A stretch of 64,000 bases of DNA from Schistosoma haematobium (taxonomy: Eukaryota > Platyhelminthes > Trematoda > Strigeidida > Schistosomatidae): positions 15,695,287 through 15,759,286 of the forward strand of contig NC_067195.1 in NCBI RefSeq assembly GCF_000699445.3, given 5' to 3'. Within the stretch, counting starts at the first letter, position 1, and every line of letters begins with the position of its first letter. This document shows positions 47,400 to 58,262 of the stretch, in pieces. A model generated the notes under the pieces. That model had not been told where the DNA came from, did not search any database, and worked only from the letters and a program-made list of their open reading frames with translations. Made by a program: the position numbers and the translations under genes.

Positions 47400-49690
47400 C
47401 AGATTCAGTTATTTCCATGGAAACCGCCTTCACTTAATGGGTAGGGTTTGCATAAGAAGAAGTGTCTGAAGAGGACCTTTTCGACAGTCTGTGGAATAAT
47501 GATATCCCGCACACGCACACATATATGGTTGACCCTATCAAAAGCTTTTGAGAAGTCAAGATAAATGAATCAACCTTCCCCTTGCGACTAGGCATAGTTG
47601 CACATCTGTTCACCGTCTTCAGCAGGTAGGTTATACAAGAATGACCCTTCCTGAAAGCATGCTGTTGGGATGAAAAGAATTTTAAGGATAGTAAGTAGTT
47701 GTGTATACCGTTGCGTATCAGGAACTCCATAATTTTTGATGGTATTGAGAGAAGGGCCACTGGTCGGTGACTTGAAGGTCCGCTATGTCGACCTCCTTTG
47801 AAATTCGTGTGATGTGAGCCACCAACCGAATTTCCGGCGATGTGATTCAGCCTGGTGAGTGTGAAAACAGCACACTAAGCGGTGTTGCCAGGATTGAAAC
47901 TCCTTTCCTCAGTATGGTGGAATGAACCACATCCGGACCAGCAGATGTGTCTTTTGTAGGTGCTGCAGTTTCCGGCACACCAAGTCAGCGCTTAGGTTCA
48001 CTTCGGAATGTCTTTTGCAGTTGCAGATGAAACTTTCATCAATATAGTTAATGTAGGTCAGTTGAAATGTCCAAGGGTACTGTCAAGCATCATCAACGTT
48101 ATTGGTCGGGCCATTAGGACCTAACAGTTGGGGAACTCCGGTTCTTGGTTGACGAAGAGAGGCTGCATAACGCAATAAGCTTTCGGATCGAAGAAAAATT
48201 TATCGATAAGCTTTATCTGGTACTGAAGCCTGTCTTCTCTTATTGCATTTTTACATATGTTTCTTATATGTTTGTAGTGCCTGTACGCGCCGGTGTTATC
48301 ATTTCGTTTTTATTCCGCTCAACAGTGCTTTTTGCGGTTAAACAAACGATGATTGCGGTTCTTAATGACTGTAGGTTGCTTGTAGATTTTGGGGACCATT
48401 TGAGGAACACACTGCTTTGTAACGCATAAGATCGTGTGCAGTTAGAAATCCCAATGAGCATTCACACCAAGTTGAGGGTGAATTTGACAATCTGCCCGTT
48501 TTCGATTGTCCTGTAAAGCTGACACATTCAACCATTCAAAATTTTAGCGCCTGTGTTTGACGGGAAGTCTTAGATCAAACATGCAGATAAAACTAGACGC
48601 TATGACAGTGTGATCGCTCCTCTCCAGTAGAGCCTGGATTAAGAGGTTATTAATTAGGAACTCTTCGTTTGTGAGTGTCTAGTCTAAGCGCGACGGCGTC
48701 AGACTGTTTCTACAACGAGTTGCCGATCTCACATTTTCGAATAGTCTCAGATCCTCAAAGAAGTTGAAGAACCGAGCTTCAGTAGAGTTTTCAACTCTAA
48801 TATACGTATGTTCCGCGAACTTGACGTTAGGGAGATTGAATTTCCTTAGAATCTGTAGAATTGTGGTCTACTTCGATATTAGTACTGCTCTAATAAAAGA
48901 TCTAATCTCAAAATTGCAGGTTTGTTGTTGTGTAACTGCCTAATCTATAAGATCTTATGTGACATTCACATCAATATCTACCATGATTCATCACGTTGTA
49001 ACAATCATGAACGCATTTAGACTGGAGATAGAACAATATATTTAATATGGATTAAAATAATGTTACATAAGTGAGACCACGCCTGCAAGGCCGAGCCATG
49101 CTATCCGATAAATTCGAACTAATTCAATTCACTGTTCCCGCCATCTGCATCGTTTGATTTTTCCCCGTAATAAATGTAGAATATCTATTTTCCCGGTTGT
49201 TTTGTGTTCGGCTTTCAGTGTTGTGTGGTTAGGGCCCAATGACACTGAAAATCAGAGACGAGTGGAGCGGGATAATTTTTCCAGCATACGATCGTCGTAC
49301 TCGTTATCAGCAGTGAGCTCCCCGTAGATGACCCCAACAGACACCTTGAGGTGGTAGATAATCTTGATGAGCACCATATAGACTCATCAAGATTGGTCAA
49401 TTCTTGGTTGTGCACTTGATGTGCCTTCAGGCAGGATCATATGTATATGGCTACCCCATCCCCGATTCCTGTTTTTCTGTCATTGCGAAACAAAAAGACG
49501 GTGAAGCCTGGTCATTTTTAACCTTGTCAACAGCCGTCCTATCATTTACAGAGACTTGGGGAACCACCGTTGCATTCGGGGATCGTGTGCTGGGGGACCC
49601 AAGTCTGCTGAGGGAGTCTATTACCGTAGATGCCATGATGGTGCTGACTTGCAGCATGCCATCACTAGTGTTATTACATGCTCCATCGAT
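47400..49690 (-). pseudogene. CR1/Jockey-type LINE, degenerate
   Basis: Scattered minus-strand matches in LINE order: an endonuclease start with SGMG.VAIYI-like codons (about 49450), LDESIWCS and DNEYDDRMLEKLS (49215-49400), a later endonuclease block YIRVENSTEARFFNFFEDL and RSDHTVIASSF (48570-48830), then RT blocks VALLSIPSKIMEFL, QQHAFRKGHSCITYLL (47620-47760) and after a frameshift FSKAFDRVNH (about 47530). Many stops and frameshifts, and an insertion or decay between 48850 and 49210, break it. The end of the RT domain is missing. Confidence 0.7.
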
Positions 49691-49890
49691 AGTAGCGCTG
49701 TCGAGATCCCTTTTCGTGTCCTATTTGGGACTCGTCAGCTGGATGTACCTGCATCTCACAGTTGATGTTCACTCTGAGACTCGAACCCAGTACCATTCGC
49801 TTCAAACGCCTGCGCGTTATCCACTCAGCTACGAAACGCGCGTCCTGGATTCCACTGCTAGCCACTATCCATCATTGCTTGCAAATAGCT
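49690..49890 (-). repeat. tRNA-derived SINE (family C)
   Basis: On the minus strand the head reads CGTAGCTGAGTGGATAACG (A box) and GGGTTCGAGTCTC (B box), then AGTGAACATCAACTGTGAGA and CAGCTGACGAGTCCC. It matches 61110-61345. It lies directly upstream of the first LINE-like codons on the same strand. Its 5' flank GGCTAGCAGTGGAATCCAGG is also shared with the copy at 61 kb, so the family unit begins before the tRNA-like part. Confidence 0.75.
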
Positions 49891-50330
49891 TGTGAATTAA
49901 GATAATATCGAGGCATACGCCCAGTATGCACATATGCCAAAAACAGACTGACCAATTGCCTTCTTAAACCTCAATGGGAAGATACAAGCCAAACAATACG
50001 AAGCGACTTCAAATTTGAAATTTTATTTTTCGTTTTCACAATTCAGTGAAAAGGGGTTTTTCCATTTTGCGGTACACGGTATCGTGAAGTCCTTGATAAT
50101 TCATTATTCAGGTGCTGCTATAATAGTTTTTCCGTATTTGCATCGCAGACTAGCCATTATTTCCACTCAAATTTACACTGACGGTAGGCGAATAATTTAT
50201 TTTTATATGAAATAACATGGCCTAGGCGTATATCGTCTTAAAAATTGTATTGTCTTCAGGGCTACCAAAACTGCTGATGATGTCACAGGTATTCAGTGTT
50301 TGATAACGCTTCTACCAGTGACACCTAATA
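49891..50330. other. Repeat-derived DNA, not resolved
   Basis: This stretch lies between the family C SINE and the Gypsy LTR. The first 100 bp (GAGGCATACGCCCAGTATGC) look repeat-like; the rest shows no feature. Confidence 0.25.
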
Positions 50331-50609
50331 TATTTCGTTCCCACCCAGAGAAATCAAAAGACAGAGTCGAGGAGATCGGAAGAGTATATTTGGCGATGAC
50401 CAATATATCGGAATTCTCTGATCTAATCTGGCTAGCGATTGCGGTTGATGTTGAGCACGGCGTTACCACACGTGATCTGGTGCGGATGCCTGATCAAGCG
50501 CCTTCAGCTAGATGAGTCCACTAAAACATATGGTCAGCATCCAATGTCGAAAACTTACAGTGCTATTTATTTTGGGGATTTATTTACCGCTACAGATCAC
50601 TCCCCCCCT
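50331..50609 (-). repeat. Gypsy 3' LTR start and polypurine tract
   Basis: Read on the minus strand, AGGGGGGGAGTGATC (50595-50609 region) is followed by TGTAGCGGTAAATAAATCC, a likely LTR start at 50594. The LTR end is not defined because no partner LTR is present in the window; the left limit given is arbitrary. Confidence 0.45.
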
Positions 50610-51049
50610 AGTGGGGCAGTGACGACCCTAAGACGTGGCCAGCCAGAAGTTTAAACCCAACGAGTTTGTCGTTGGTAAACACTCTTCTGATAGCTTACTA
50701 AGTGTAGCAGCGTCTGGTCGTCTTTCCTCACTATATGGGACCAAGGTACAACATAGTTACAACGAAAATTTCGACTCCTCGTAAACTGCATCGTTCTTTT
50801 CCAGCCGTCCTGGAAAAGAAAAAAGAAGGTGTAAGTGCATGTCGAAATACACTCGTATGTGCGTAAAACCACAATGTTGGCGAAAAAATGGAAAATATAC
50901 TCAAGCACACGTATAGCGTTAAAAAAATTTTTTGTTTTTTTTAAAATAAAAATATAAATACATAGGCATAATAAAATTGTCTTTTTTAAAAAAAAATTAT
51001 ATATCGTTAAAAAGAAAGATCGAGATAATATAATATGTCGAGTAGTGCC

Positions 51050-52966
51050 TTACGTGCAGTAATCGTTTAAATGTTCTGGAAATCTTACTCTTCTTCCAGA
51101 ACGCGTCGTTTTAGGTATATTTTCAGATACATTCGGAGTATCATCGCTAGTGTTGGTTGTCGGTTGAGGAATTATGAGTGTAGGAGTCGTGCTGTGCGAT
51201 TGTACCGAAGGAAAATCGACGTGAATAGGATTTCCTTCTAAATACGCTGCTTTTAGGCGATCGATGCTGATGCTATCGTTTGTTCCGTTCTTATCGACCA
51301 TATAGTCCTTAGATTCACGTTGAAGAACTTTGAAGGGTCCTTCGTATGCTGATTCGAATGGTCGTCGATGCGAGTCTCGACGAACGAAAACGTGTGTACT
51401 ATATCGTAAGTCAGGTTGAACGAAAACATCGGTTGATTGTGGTCGAGTGGAAGCAGGTTTAACTGAACGCATTGCGTTTGTAAGCCTGTTCGTGTAGGAG
51501 GTTAGATCCATGCTCATTGAACAGGATGAAGGATCCACGAATTCTCCTGGAAGTCGAAGTGTCGTTCCATAAACGAGTTGAGCCGCAGTGTATCCAATGT
51601 CAGCTTTCACTGCATTGCGGATACCTAGTAAGACGAATGGAAGAGCGTCGGTCCACTGTGAAACGTTTGAAGCTGATAGTGAAGCTTTCAGTTGTCGGTG
51701 AAAACGTTCTACCAACCCGTTTGCTTGTGGATGGTAGGCGGTCGTTCGGAAGCGAGTGATTCCTAAAAGTGTGGTCAGACGACGGAAAAGTTCAGATTCA
51801 AACTGACGTCCGCGGTCTGTGGTGATGGTTGAAGGGCAGCCGAAGTTTGCTATCCATCGCTCGACGAAGGTGCGGGCCACTGTTTCAGCAGTGATGTCCT
51901 TGATAGGTACCGCTTCTGGCCATCGAGTGAAATGGTCTACGCAGGTTAAGAGATAAGAGTATCCATTTGAATCTGGTAAAGGTCCTACCAAATCAAGATG
52001 AACATGGTCGAAACGAGCATCGGGAGTTTTAAATGAGCCTAAGGGACATTTATTGTGTCTGATAACCTTAGATTTTCGGCAGCTTACACAGGAGCGTGCC
52101 CACTCCATCACGTCTTTATTCATTCCAGGCCAGCAAAACCGTTCTGCTATAAGCTTGATGGTTGCACGAAAGCCTGGATGAGAAAGTTTGTGCAATGTAT
52201 TGAAGACATTGCGTCGATAATGTTTCGGCACGATTGGGCGATCCCTACCTGTAGATGTGTCACAAAGTAAGGTTTCCTTACCTGTTCCCATCTGTTTGAT
52301 GCGTAGTTTAAGTGTTGTGGACGATAACTCGTACTGAAGATCACTGTCTTCTTTTTGAAGCACGGCGAGTTTAAGAAGGTCGATTCCTTGGAAACTGTTC
52401 AAGGAAGTTATGCGAGATAAGGCGTCTGCAACTACATTGTTTGCTCCAGAGATGTGTTGAATATCCGAAGTAAACTGCGAAATGTAGCCCAGTTGTCGAG
52501 ACTCACAGGGAGAGTACTTGTCAGAAGGAGAGCTTAACGAGAAAGTGAGCGGTTTATGGTCCGTGAAAAGAGTGAATTCACGGCGTTCGATATAGTGTTG
52601 GAAATGCCGTACAGCACAATACATAGCTAGGAGTTCCCTACCGAATGTGCTGTACCTCGATTCGGTGTCTAGCAACCTTCTTGAGAAAAATGCCAAGGGT
52701 TGCCAGGAGTTGTTAACCCATTGTTGTAAGACTCCTCCGATTGCCGAGTCGGATGCGTCTACTGCGATACTAATGGATGCTTCGGTGTCCTGATGTGCGA
52801 GCATTGTCGCTTTAGCGATCAGTTCCTTAACTGTGGAGAATGCTTTTCGTGCGGTGTCGTCCAAATTAATGGATTTCGCATTTCCACGAAGTTGGTCGGT
52901 CAGAGGTTTCACAAGTAATGCGCGTTTCGGTATGAAACGTCTATAGAAACTTACGAGGCCGTTAAA
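51050..52966 (-). CDS. Gypsy pol: RNase H and integrase, RT deleted
   Basis: A 713-codon frame (51050-53191) is Gypsy pol from about residue 76 on. It starts in the RT C-terminal connection ([14 protein letters not shown]), then RNase H with D145, E186, D211 (FTDHKPL) and D256 (VADALSR). Integrase follows with the HHCC zinc site H334, H338, C368, C371 and the catalytic triad D400, D459, E495 (D,D35E spacing). It ends with a basic tail. No stop or shift interrupts it. Residues 1-75 (52967-53191) do not resemble pol and are host or other sequence that happens to stay open. The RT fingers and palm are missing, so the copy is 5'-truncated and cannot move alone, but it is recent. Confidence 0.9.
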   Translation of the reverse strand, partial: FNGLVSFYRRFIPKRALLVKPLTDQLRGNAKSINLDDTARKAFSTVKELIAKATMLAHQDTEASISIAVDASDSAIGGVLQQWVNNSWQPLAFFSRRLLDTESRYSTFGRELLAMYCAVRHFQHYIERREFTLFTDHKPLTFSLSSPSDKYSPCESRQLGYISQFTSDIQHISGANNVVADALSRITSLNSFQGIDLLKLAVLQKEDSDLQYELSSTTLKLRIKQMGTGKETLLCDTSTGRDRPIVPKHYRRNVFNTLHKLSHPGFRATIKLIAERFCWPGMNKDVMEWARSCVSCRKSKVIRHNKCPLGSFKTPDARFDHVHLDLVGPLPDSNGYSYLLTCVDHFTRWPEAVPIKDITAETVARTFVERWIANFGCPSTITTDRGRQFESELFRRLTTLLGITRFRTTAYHPQANGLVERFHRQLKASLSASNVSQWTDALPFVLLGIRNAVKADIGYTAAQLVYGTTLRLPGEFVDPSSCSMSMDLTSYTNRLTNAMRSVKPASTRPQSTDVFVQPDLRYSTHVFVRRDSHRRPFESAYEGPFKVLQRESKDYMVDKNGTNDSISIDRLKAAYLEGNPIHVDFPSVQSHSTTPTLIIPQPTTNTSDDTPNVSENIPKTTRSGRRVRFPEHLNDYCT

Positions 52967-53191
52967 CGGTGGTGCGCAACCAGCAGCGATACTGTGATAG
53001 GAAGTTGTATGCTCTTCGGAAAAATGATGATCACCATCATCATCTACATCCTGAACACAAGCACCTGACTCTGACGAACTGGGTTTACGTCCATATGTAC
53101 AGACATATCTCATGAAATAATACCTTACAGTTGGGTCACCATTGTTCTCTTTACATACTGATATAACGTACTTAGAAAACGTATAGTACAA

Positions 53192-54210
53192 AAATAATTA
53201 TTAACCACTGAAGTCATATTACCTTGTGTACTTCTTTCAAATAGTTCTCAAAATTGTCCCAACTTGTAAGTCGAGGAGATAACATCTGTTGTCTCGTCGA
53301 TATTATATAATATCATTGAAAATTCATCCTATAACATGCATCATCAAGATGACATCGTCTTCGTTACTTGAAGGATGGACGTTATCACATATGGTGCGGC
53401 TGAGCTCAATTCAAATCTAAAAATGTGTTGATTTGACCACTCCTGAAAGCTCCACGAATTGTCGATGTGACGCACCAGTCATCTCACGACAGTTTGACCT
53501 TCAAGTGCTCGCACCCTCCATCAGTAGACGATACACCTGAAGCGCTGCCAATCTCATGCTTCTGTTATTTCTCATCGTTTTCGATTGCTTTTATTCTACG
53601 ATGCTGACATGATCTCGTTGATCTTTCACTGATAACCGAAAGCATCTACCTTTCCTCAGTCATTTGAATATTTATTTGAATACGTAGTCCGTCTTCACCC
53701 TGCTGTCAAACAACCATAATAACAAGTCTGGCCATAATCATATTAAGATTGGACCACTGTAGTATATCTGTCTGTTCCGATCAACTACTCTATTCTTAGT
53801 TGCTTCAGTTGTAATATACACACCCATTTCCTTTCAAACACGGGGTTTGTGGATTAGTTACTGAATCCATGCGAAGTTTTTAGGACTGTCAAAGGTAACG
53901 TTGCGATTTTAACTCTTTCAAGTCCCGTTCTCTTATAGCGTATATCCTCACTTATCTCTGTTATTTTCCCTCGAAGTTTTTATCGCGTACTTCCTCAAAT
54001 TTTCTCACATTTTAGACTTTAATATAATGAATAGCATGTACAGTCATAGCGTTGCCACAAGTAGCCATACTAAAACCAAAAGTATGACTAGCATTGCTAA
54101 AGGTTTTAATTCAGACGTCACTAACTAATAGACAATCTTCGTTTATAGCAATAGGATTATAAAAAAGCTCAAGACAACAGGAAAAAGCCTCAAGTCAATG
54201 TGAGCAACAA
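53192..54210. other. Intergenic, nothing recognised
   Basis: About 1 kb without a recognised gene or repeat, located between the truncated Gypsy and a small palindromic element. Confidence 0.35.
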
Positions 54211-54363
54211 CCCGAGTTCCCAATTTTGAGGAAAATTTGACCCATTTTAGGGAAGCCACCATAGTGAACTTTGGGGAAATGGCTCAAAAACCCCAAAATT
54301 CCCCTTTAACCTTGGTCAGGGTCATTTGACCCCAAAATTTCCTCAAACTTGGGAGCTCGGGGT
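54211..54363. mobile_element. Palindromic MITE-like element
   Basis: The left end CCCGAGTTCCCAATTTTGAG and the right end, which reads CCCGAGCTCCCAAGTTTGAG on the opposite strand, form imperfect inverted repeats of about 30 bp. The interior (ATTTTAGGGAAGCCACC, GGGGAAATGGC, AACCCC) is homologous to 33380-33480 and the matching part of 44840-45297. Size (about 153 bp), inverted ends and several copies fit a non-autonomous DNA transposon. No clear target duplication was seen. Confidence 0.6.
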
Positions 54364-54489
54364 GGATTACTCAGCTCAATCGTTTTATTTAGTGTTCCAT
54401 TTTGGAGAGTAGTGTATTGGAAAGTAGAGTAGCCTCTGATAAAAAAAACGATGGGGCATATACTGTACAGTATAAAGAAAATGTTTTAC

Positions 54490-56260
54490 TTCAGCCAAGC
54501 AATACCGCCTGTGTAAGGTCCAAGACGTAGCAAAGGTAAGCCCTCTCTACTCAGGGTAAGTTTAGATTCAGCACACGTTACAGAAGAAATTTTACACCTC
54601 AGAAACCATCTGTTAAGCGACCCTTTTAAATTTGAGTTTGACACAACAAGTCGTGGGCCTTAAGAGATGCCTGTAGATCGGCAAATACACGAGAACCAAC
54701 CAGCATGGTGGTTCGCGGAGTGCCTGCGCTGGTAGTTGATAGTTGTGATAAAGCTCACAAACATGATATGTAACAGTGGCGTTGGGTATCACATAGCATA
54801 GGCTTTCACATCACTACAATAATTAGCGTGTCCAGGCTACTTTGTCCTTTCCACCTCACTATCATTAAGTCTTCTCTGGTGGCTGTAAACTTCAGAAACC
54901 GAATGGGCTTAACTGAGGCTCCTCAGACGTGGTAGGACTCGAGGAACGGTCTCTCTAATCACGTCAAATGTTGCAAAAGCCAACCTAGATCGGCAGAGCA
55001 ACAGCAGAAAGATCAAATAGAACACAATTCGGTGTCGGCTGACCTTGATTAACAACCGACAGTTTAGATCACAGAGAACATGGTTTCGCTAATGGGACAT
55101 GATATACAGGCGAAACCCTACAAAGTTCAGTTCCCTCGCAACTAACACAGTTTAAACAACAATCTCCTTAAAATCCTGTTGACCCATACGTCTGTAGAGG
55201 AGCATCAGGTGATGAGAGTGGTGGTTAACAGTGGATGACCACTTGTGGACAATGAGGGGTATGATTCAGTATGCTATCCAACACAATGTACCACAACGTA
55301 AGAATACACTCGGAAAGCGAAGACCCTGTGTTAGACGAGTCACAAAACGCTTGCTACTGACCAAACGGTGAGCCTGGGACAAGTTGAGAGTCTCCGTGAA
55401 GGATTCTAATCTTAGCTTTTACTTGGCATTGAGAAACAGATGCGACGCCAGAGTCTGCAGTAATGGGATATGTATTCAGGTCAAGCTAGCGGCCAAAATC
55501 CAAACTGACCCCATATATCTCTACTGATTCATGATCAGGAGGAAGCCCACAAGCCAAGGGATCTGTACTCGTAGAGGGTCAAATGGCTTTGAGATGTCAG
55601 AGATCTTTAGCTCCAACTTCACAGACCAACTAAACTAGGAGCCTAGAAGCGCGAAGTATCTCTGAATTTAAGTGGCAGTTTAGGGTCTTGGATTAGTATT
55701 TCGGAGACTAAAATCCCTGCGTCCAGCCGACCTATAATCCTGAAACACTGTGCGGAGGCCATCAGGACACTAGTGTTTGACGTGTTCAGGCACTCGCTAG
55801 ATTTACACCAACTGCCAAGAGAATGTAAGCAGTCCACTCTCTACAATCTTCATTGAGACGATAGGGAAGACTCAACCTGTTACAGACCTATTGCATTATT
55901 CCCAATACCGTCGAAAGTAATAGGAGGACTGTTGAATGAACAAATGAGAGAATAGATAGATAAAAACAACATCCTATAGGAAGTCCAATGCGGACTCAGG
56001 AAAGGCAGCTCCTGTGAGTCCAATCTCCTCATATCATGACAAAGCTGGAAGACCTGTTGGGACCAAAAGATACCGATTTATCTAATATTCCTCGAATTAG
56101 CTAAAGCTTTTTATACAGTGCCTCAAGTACTCGCAGCAAAAGTTGCAAAGATGGGTTAGATAGGCCCTATTCTATCTTGGTTCCGAAACTTCCTAAAGAA
56201 ACTTGATCTCAGGCTTGTACACCCCAATGTTGTTCCTAACACTGCTTAAAACGTGCGCAT
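54490..56260 (+). pseudogene. CR1/Jockey-type LINE, RT region, degenerate
   Basis: From about 55380 the plus strand shows a broken LINE frame: FEMSEIFSSNFTDQL, then about 55680-55850 a stretch ending in a HQLPREWK-like block, then YRPIALFPIPSKVIGGLLNE, QCGLRKGSSCESNLL, and FLELAKAFYTVPQVL (block A, expected D changed). GPILSWFRNFL follows. More than ten stops interrupt it. The 54490-55240 part is probably the endonuclease, but I see no firm motif. It differs from the LINE at 47-49 kb and lies in the opposite orientation. Confidence 0.65.
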
Positions 56261-56766
56261 GGCCCCACCTTGAGGTCCACCATGTCGTTTACACGTGCGC
56301 GTAACAAAGATGTTGGATATTGGCAGTGTATTCTATCTACTTGCTGAGAGGTCGGCTGACATTTTCTTTTGTTCTTTTCCCTTCCAGACTCTTTCACTGT
56401 CTTAGCATACAAGGTACTTTCAGGTTAGACGGAAACGTACCCAAAACTGAACACCACAATTATTTCATCTGGATTTGCTTACGCACTGTCCTTCGCTCTA
56501 TACATCGGATCTTTTTTCCGGTTTGCACATGTAATTGGTCTCTCATTTAGCTTTTAGGAGTTTGACATCTGACCATCTCTTCATATCGTCCTGACGAATT
56601 TTCGTTTATACTGCACGAAATTGAAATAAATTTGGCGTTGAACCGTGTTATTTTGAGGATGAAATTAGATTACAAAGGTTGTTGTAACTTTTTGGATACC
56701 AGAAGGTTAAACATCATAAATGAAGTCAACAATGTAATTATTATTCAGATGCTCTATCCTTTTTAG
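56261..56766 (+). other. Sequence upstream of WD40 exon
   Basis: The 76-codon frame at 56320-56550 has no recognised domain. The segment ends in a T-rich acceptor (CTTTTTAG) at 56766. No earlier exon of the WD40 gene was identified between here and the retroelement relics. Confidence 0.3.
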
Positions 56767-57062
56767 ATTTCTTTGAAAGGAAACAGCTTCTCTAGTGCTT
56801 TCAAGTCATATTTCCAAAGTCAAACTATTCCAAATGAGGTTTTGTGGTCACTAGAATGTTATAACGATGTCTACTGCGGTATATATAATTCTTCTGGGGA
56901 CCTGTTCTTCACTGCTTCGCAAGGTGAATATGTGATTGCCAATTGTAACTTTTATACAGATGGGTTTATTCGAGTATTTGATTCTTCTGGACATTATTTT
57001 CGTTACATGAATGAGATTAATGTTCCTGAATATACCTGGAGTATTGTGTCACTCTCTTTAAG
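56767..57062 (+). CDS. WD40-repeat protein (DCAF11/WDR23-like), exon
   Basis: This internal exon follows a TTTTTAG acceptor (56766) and ends before a GT at 57063. Its reading starts ISLKGNSFSSAFKSYF and contains VYCGIYNSSGDLFFTAS, a WD40 beta-strand pattern, then IRVFDSSGHYFRYMNEI and EYTWSIVSL. In DCAF11/WDR23, a substrate receptor of CUL4-DDB1 ubiquitin ligases, the early propeller blade has the same order: a CG..S.DG.LF..A block, an IR.YD block, a KEI.. block and a W.V block. The Q.(I/L)R part seems replaced by a short insertion (GEYVIANCNFYTDG). The call is by pattern only; another WD40 protein is possible. Confidence 0.55.
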
Positions 57063-57127
57063 GTGTGTGCATTTTCATTACTTACAAAATTTTCTAGCAA
57101 TTTGGGGGATACCCTTGTTTTCTGCAG

Positions 57128-57141
57128 TTTGTCTCCTATTC
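57128..57141 (+). CDS. Possible 14-nt microexon of WD40 gene
   Basis: The 14 bases lie between a strong acceptor (TTGTTTTCTGCAG, 57115-57127) and a consensus donor GTAAGT (57142). Phases match: two carried bases plus 14 nt leave one base, which the exon at 58124 completes. The joined reading places LSPI before LYFTSLTD, as expected for a WD40 strand. The intron before it is only 65 bp. Without transcripts it remains a prediction; direct read-through from 57062 to 57141 is also open, giving a hydrophobic insert. Confidence 0.4.
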
Positions 57142-58123
57142 GTAAGTAACAATATTTATTTGTAATGAGATTTCAAATGCAATGTTTTATTTTCAATGTA
57201 TAGTTTAGTTACCGTGTCCATTTTGTCAGAATGTAGTTTACCGATTTTCGCAGAACCATTCTTGCTTTTTAAAATTGTTTGTCCCTAGCTTGTGTAATTT
57301 TAATAAAAATGTTCCCATAGGATTCTGTGTCATCCTCCCCTCAACTAGTCGGCTAAGTGTGTTAATCAAAATGGGGATCGTACAAACTCAGTGTTCCGTT
57401 TTTATCTTAGAGCTATCAGATAAAACTGGACTTCCACAAAATCACTGCTGAGATTAACAGAGACCAACTGATCCATAGTGATCATTTCTGAAGATTGATA
57501 GGACCATCCGCTTTTGGGGAATCGCATCATGTTTGGTCAATCAGCCGCCATGATTGTCTCCTTAATAACTTGGGTTTTGCGCGTTTTAAGAGATTGAGAT
57601 ACTTCAACTGAGATGTGTCACCCATCCAGGTCACCGACTATCCCGACGTTCAGTCTCGAACAACGTAGCTGGTTAAAAATATCATCAAACTAAGACATAT
57701 CAGTTCGTGTCATTGGCAGTAGGTTTGAGTTATATCTGGAGGCACCTACTACCTGTTAAGATACGGGTGCTCATTTTCAGGTGTAGCTGGGTCCATCTGA
57801 TATGGGTTTAAATCAATCACAATGTCACATTCGTACTAATTCTTAATTTTTGTATCTAGTCATAGTATCGTCCCATTTTTTTCCTTTCGAATCGTTCTTT
57901 ATATTTAACCTTGCCCATCCATTACGTCTGGTCCTGAGTTCACCCAAGTAGGTACTATCAGTAAAAGTCAGTTGATGTTGGTAACGATTAATAATGTTAT
58001 CGGGAGTGGACTGTAAGCTTCAAAATAAAAACGTCTACTTTAAAATACAGAGATTTTACTAGTTTATTTTTGTTTCATTTCACCAATGTTTTACCCTCAT
58101 CTTAACATTCACATTTATTTCAG
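57142..58123 (+). other. Intron of WD40 gene
   Basis: About 1 kb between GTAAGT (57142) and TTATTTCAG (58115-58123). No repeat was recognised. Confidence 0.5.
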
Positions 58124-58262
58124 TGTATTTCACCAGTCTAACCGATGTGCGTGATGAGGAGCTAAATCTCAAACATGCCGAACTTCAACCTGGTGTAAGA
58201 AATATAACGAAGACTTTCAGTGTTGATTTTCTTGGCGGGAGTAGTAATCAAGTGGTTAGTGG
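58124..58262 (+). CDS. WD40-repeat protein, next exon
   Basis: This 139-nt exon lies between ATTTCAG (58123) and a GTAAGG donor (58263). It encodes YFTSLTDVRDEELNLKHAEL, then a linker and FSVDFLGGSSNQVVSG. The last part is the DGREVLGG-type strand that in DCAF11 precedes the next blade. Phase connects to both neighbours. Confidence 0.55.

Noticed and set aside
49404..49895. A 163-codon plus-strand frame over the SINE and LINE start
   Set aside because: It is antisense to LINE-like and tRNA-like sequence. Its length is explained by the GC-richer repeat.
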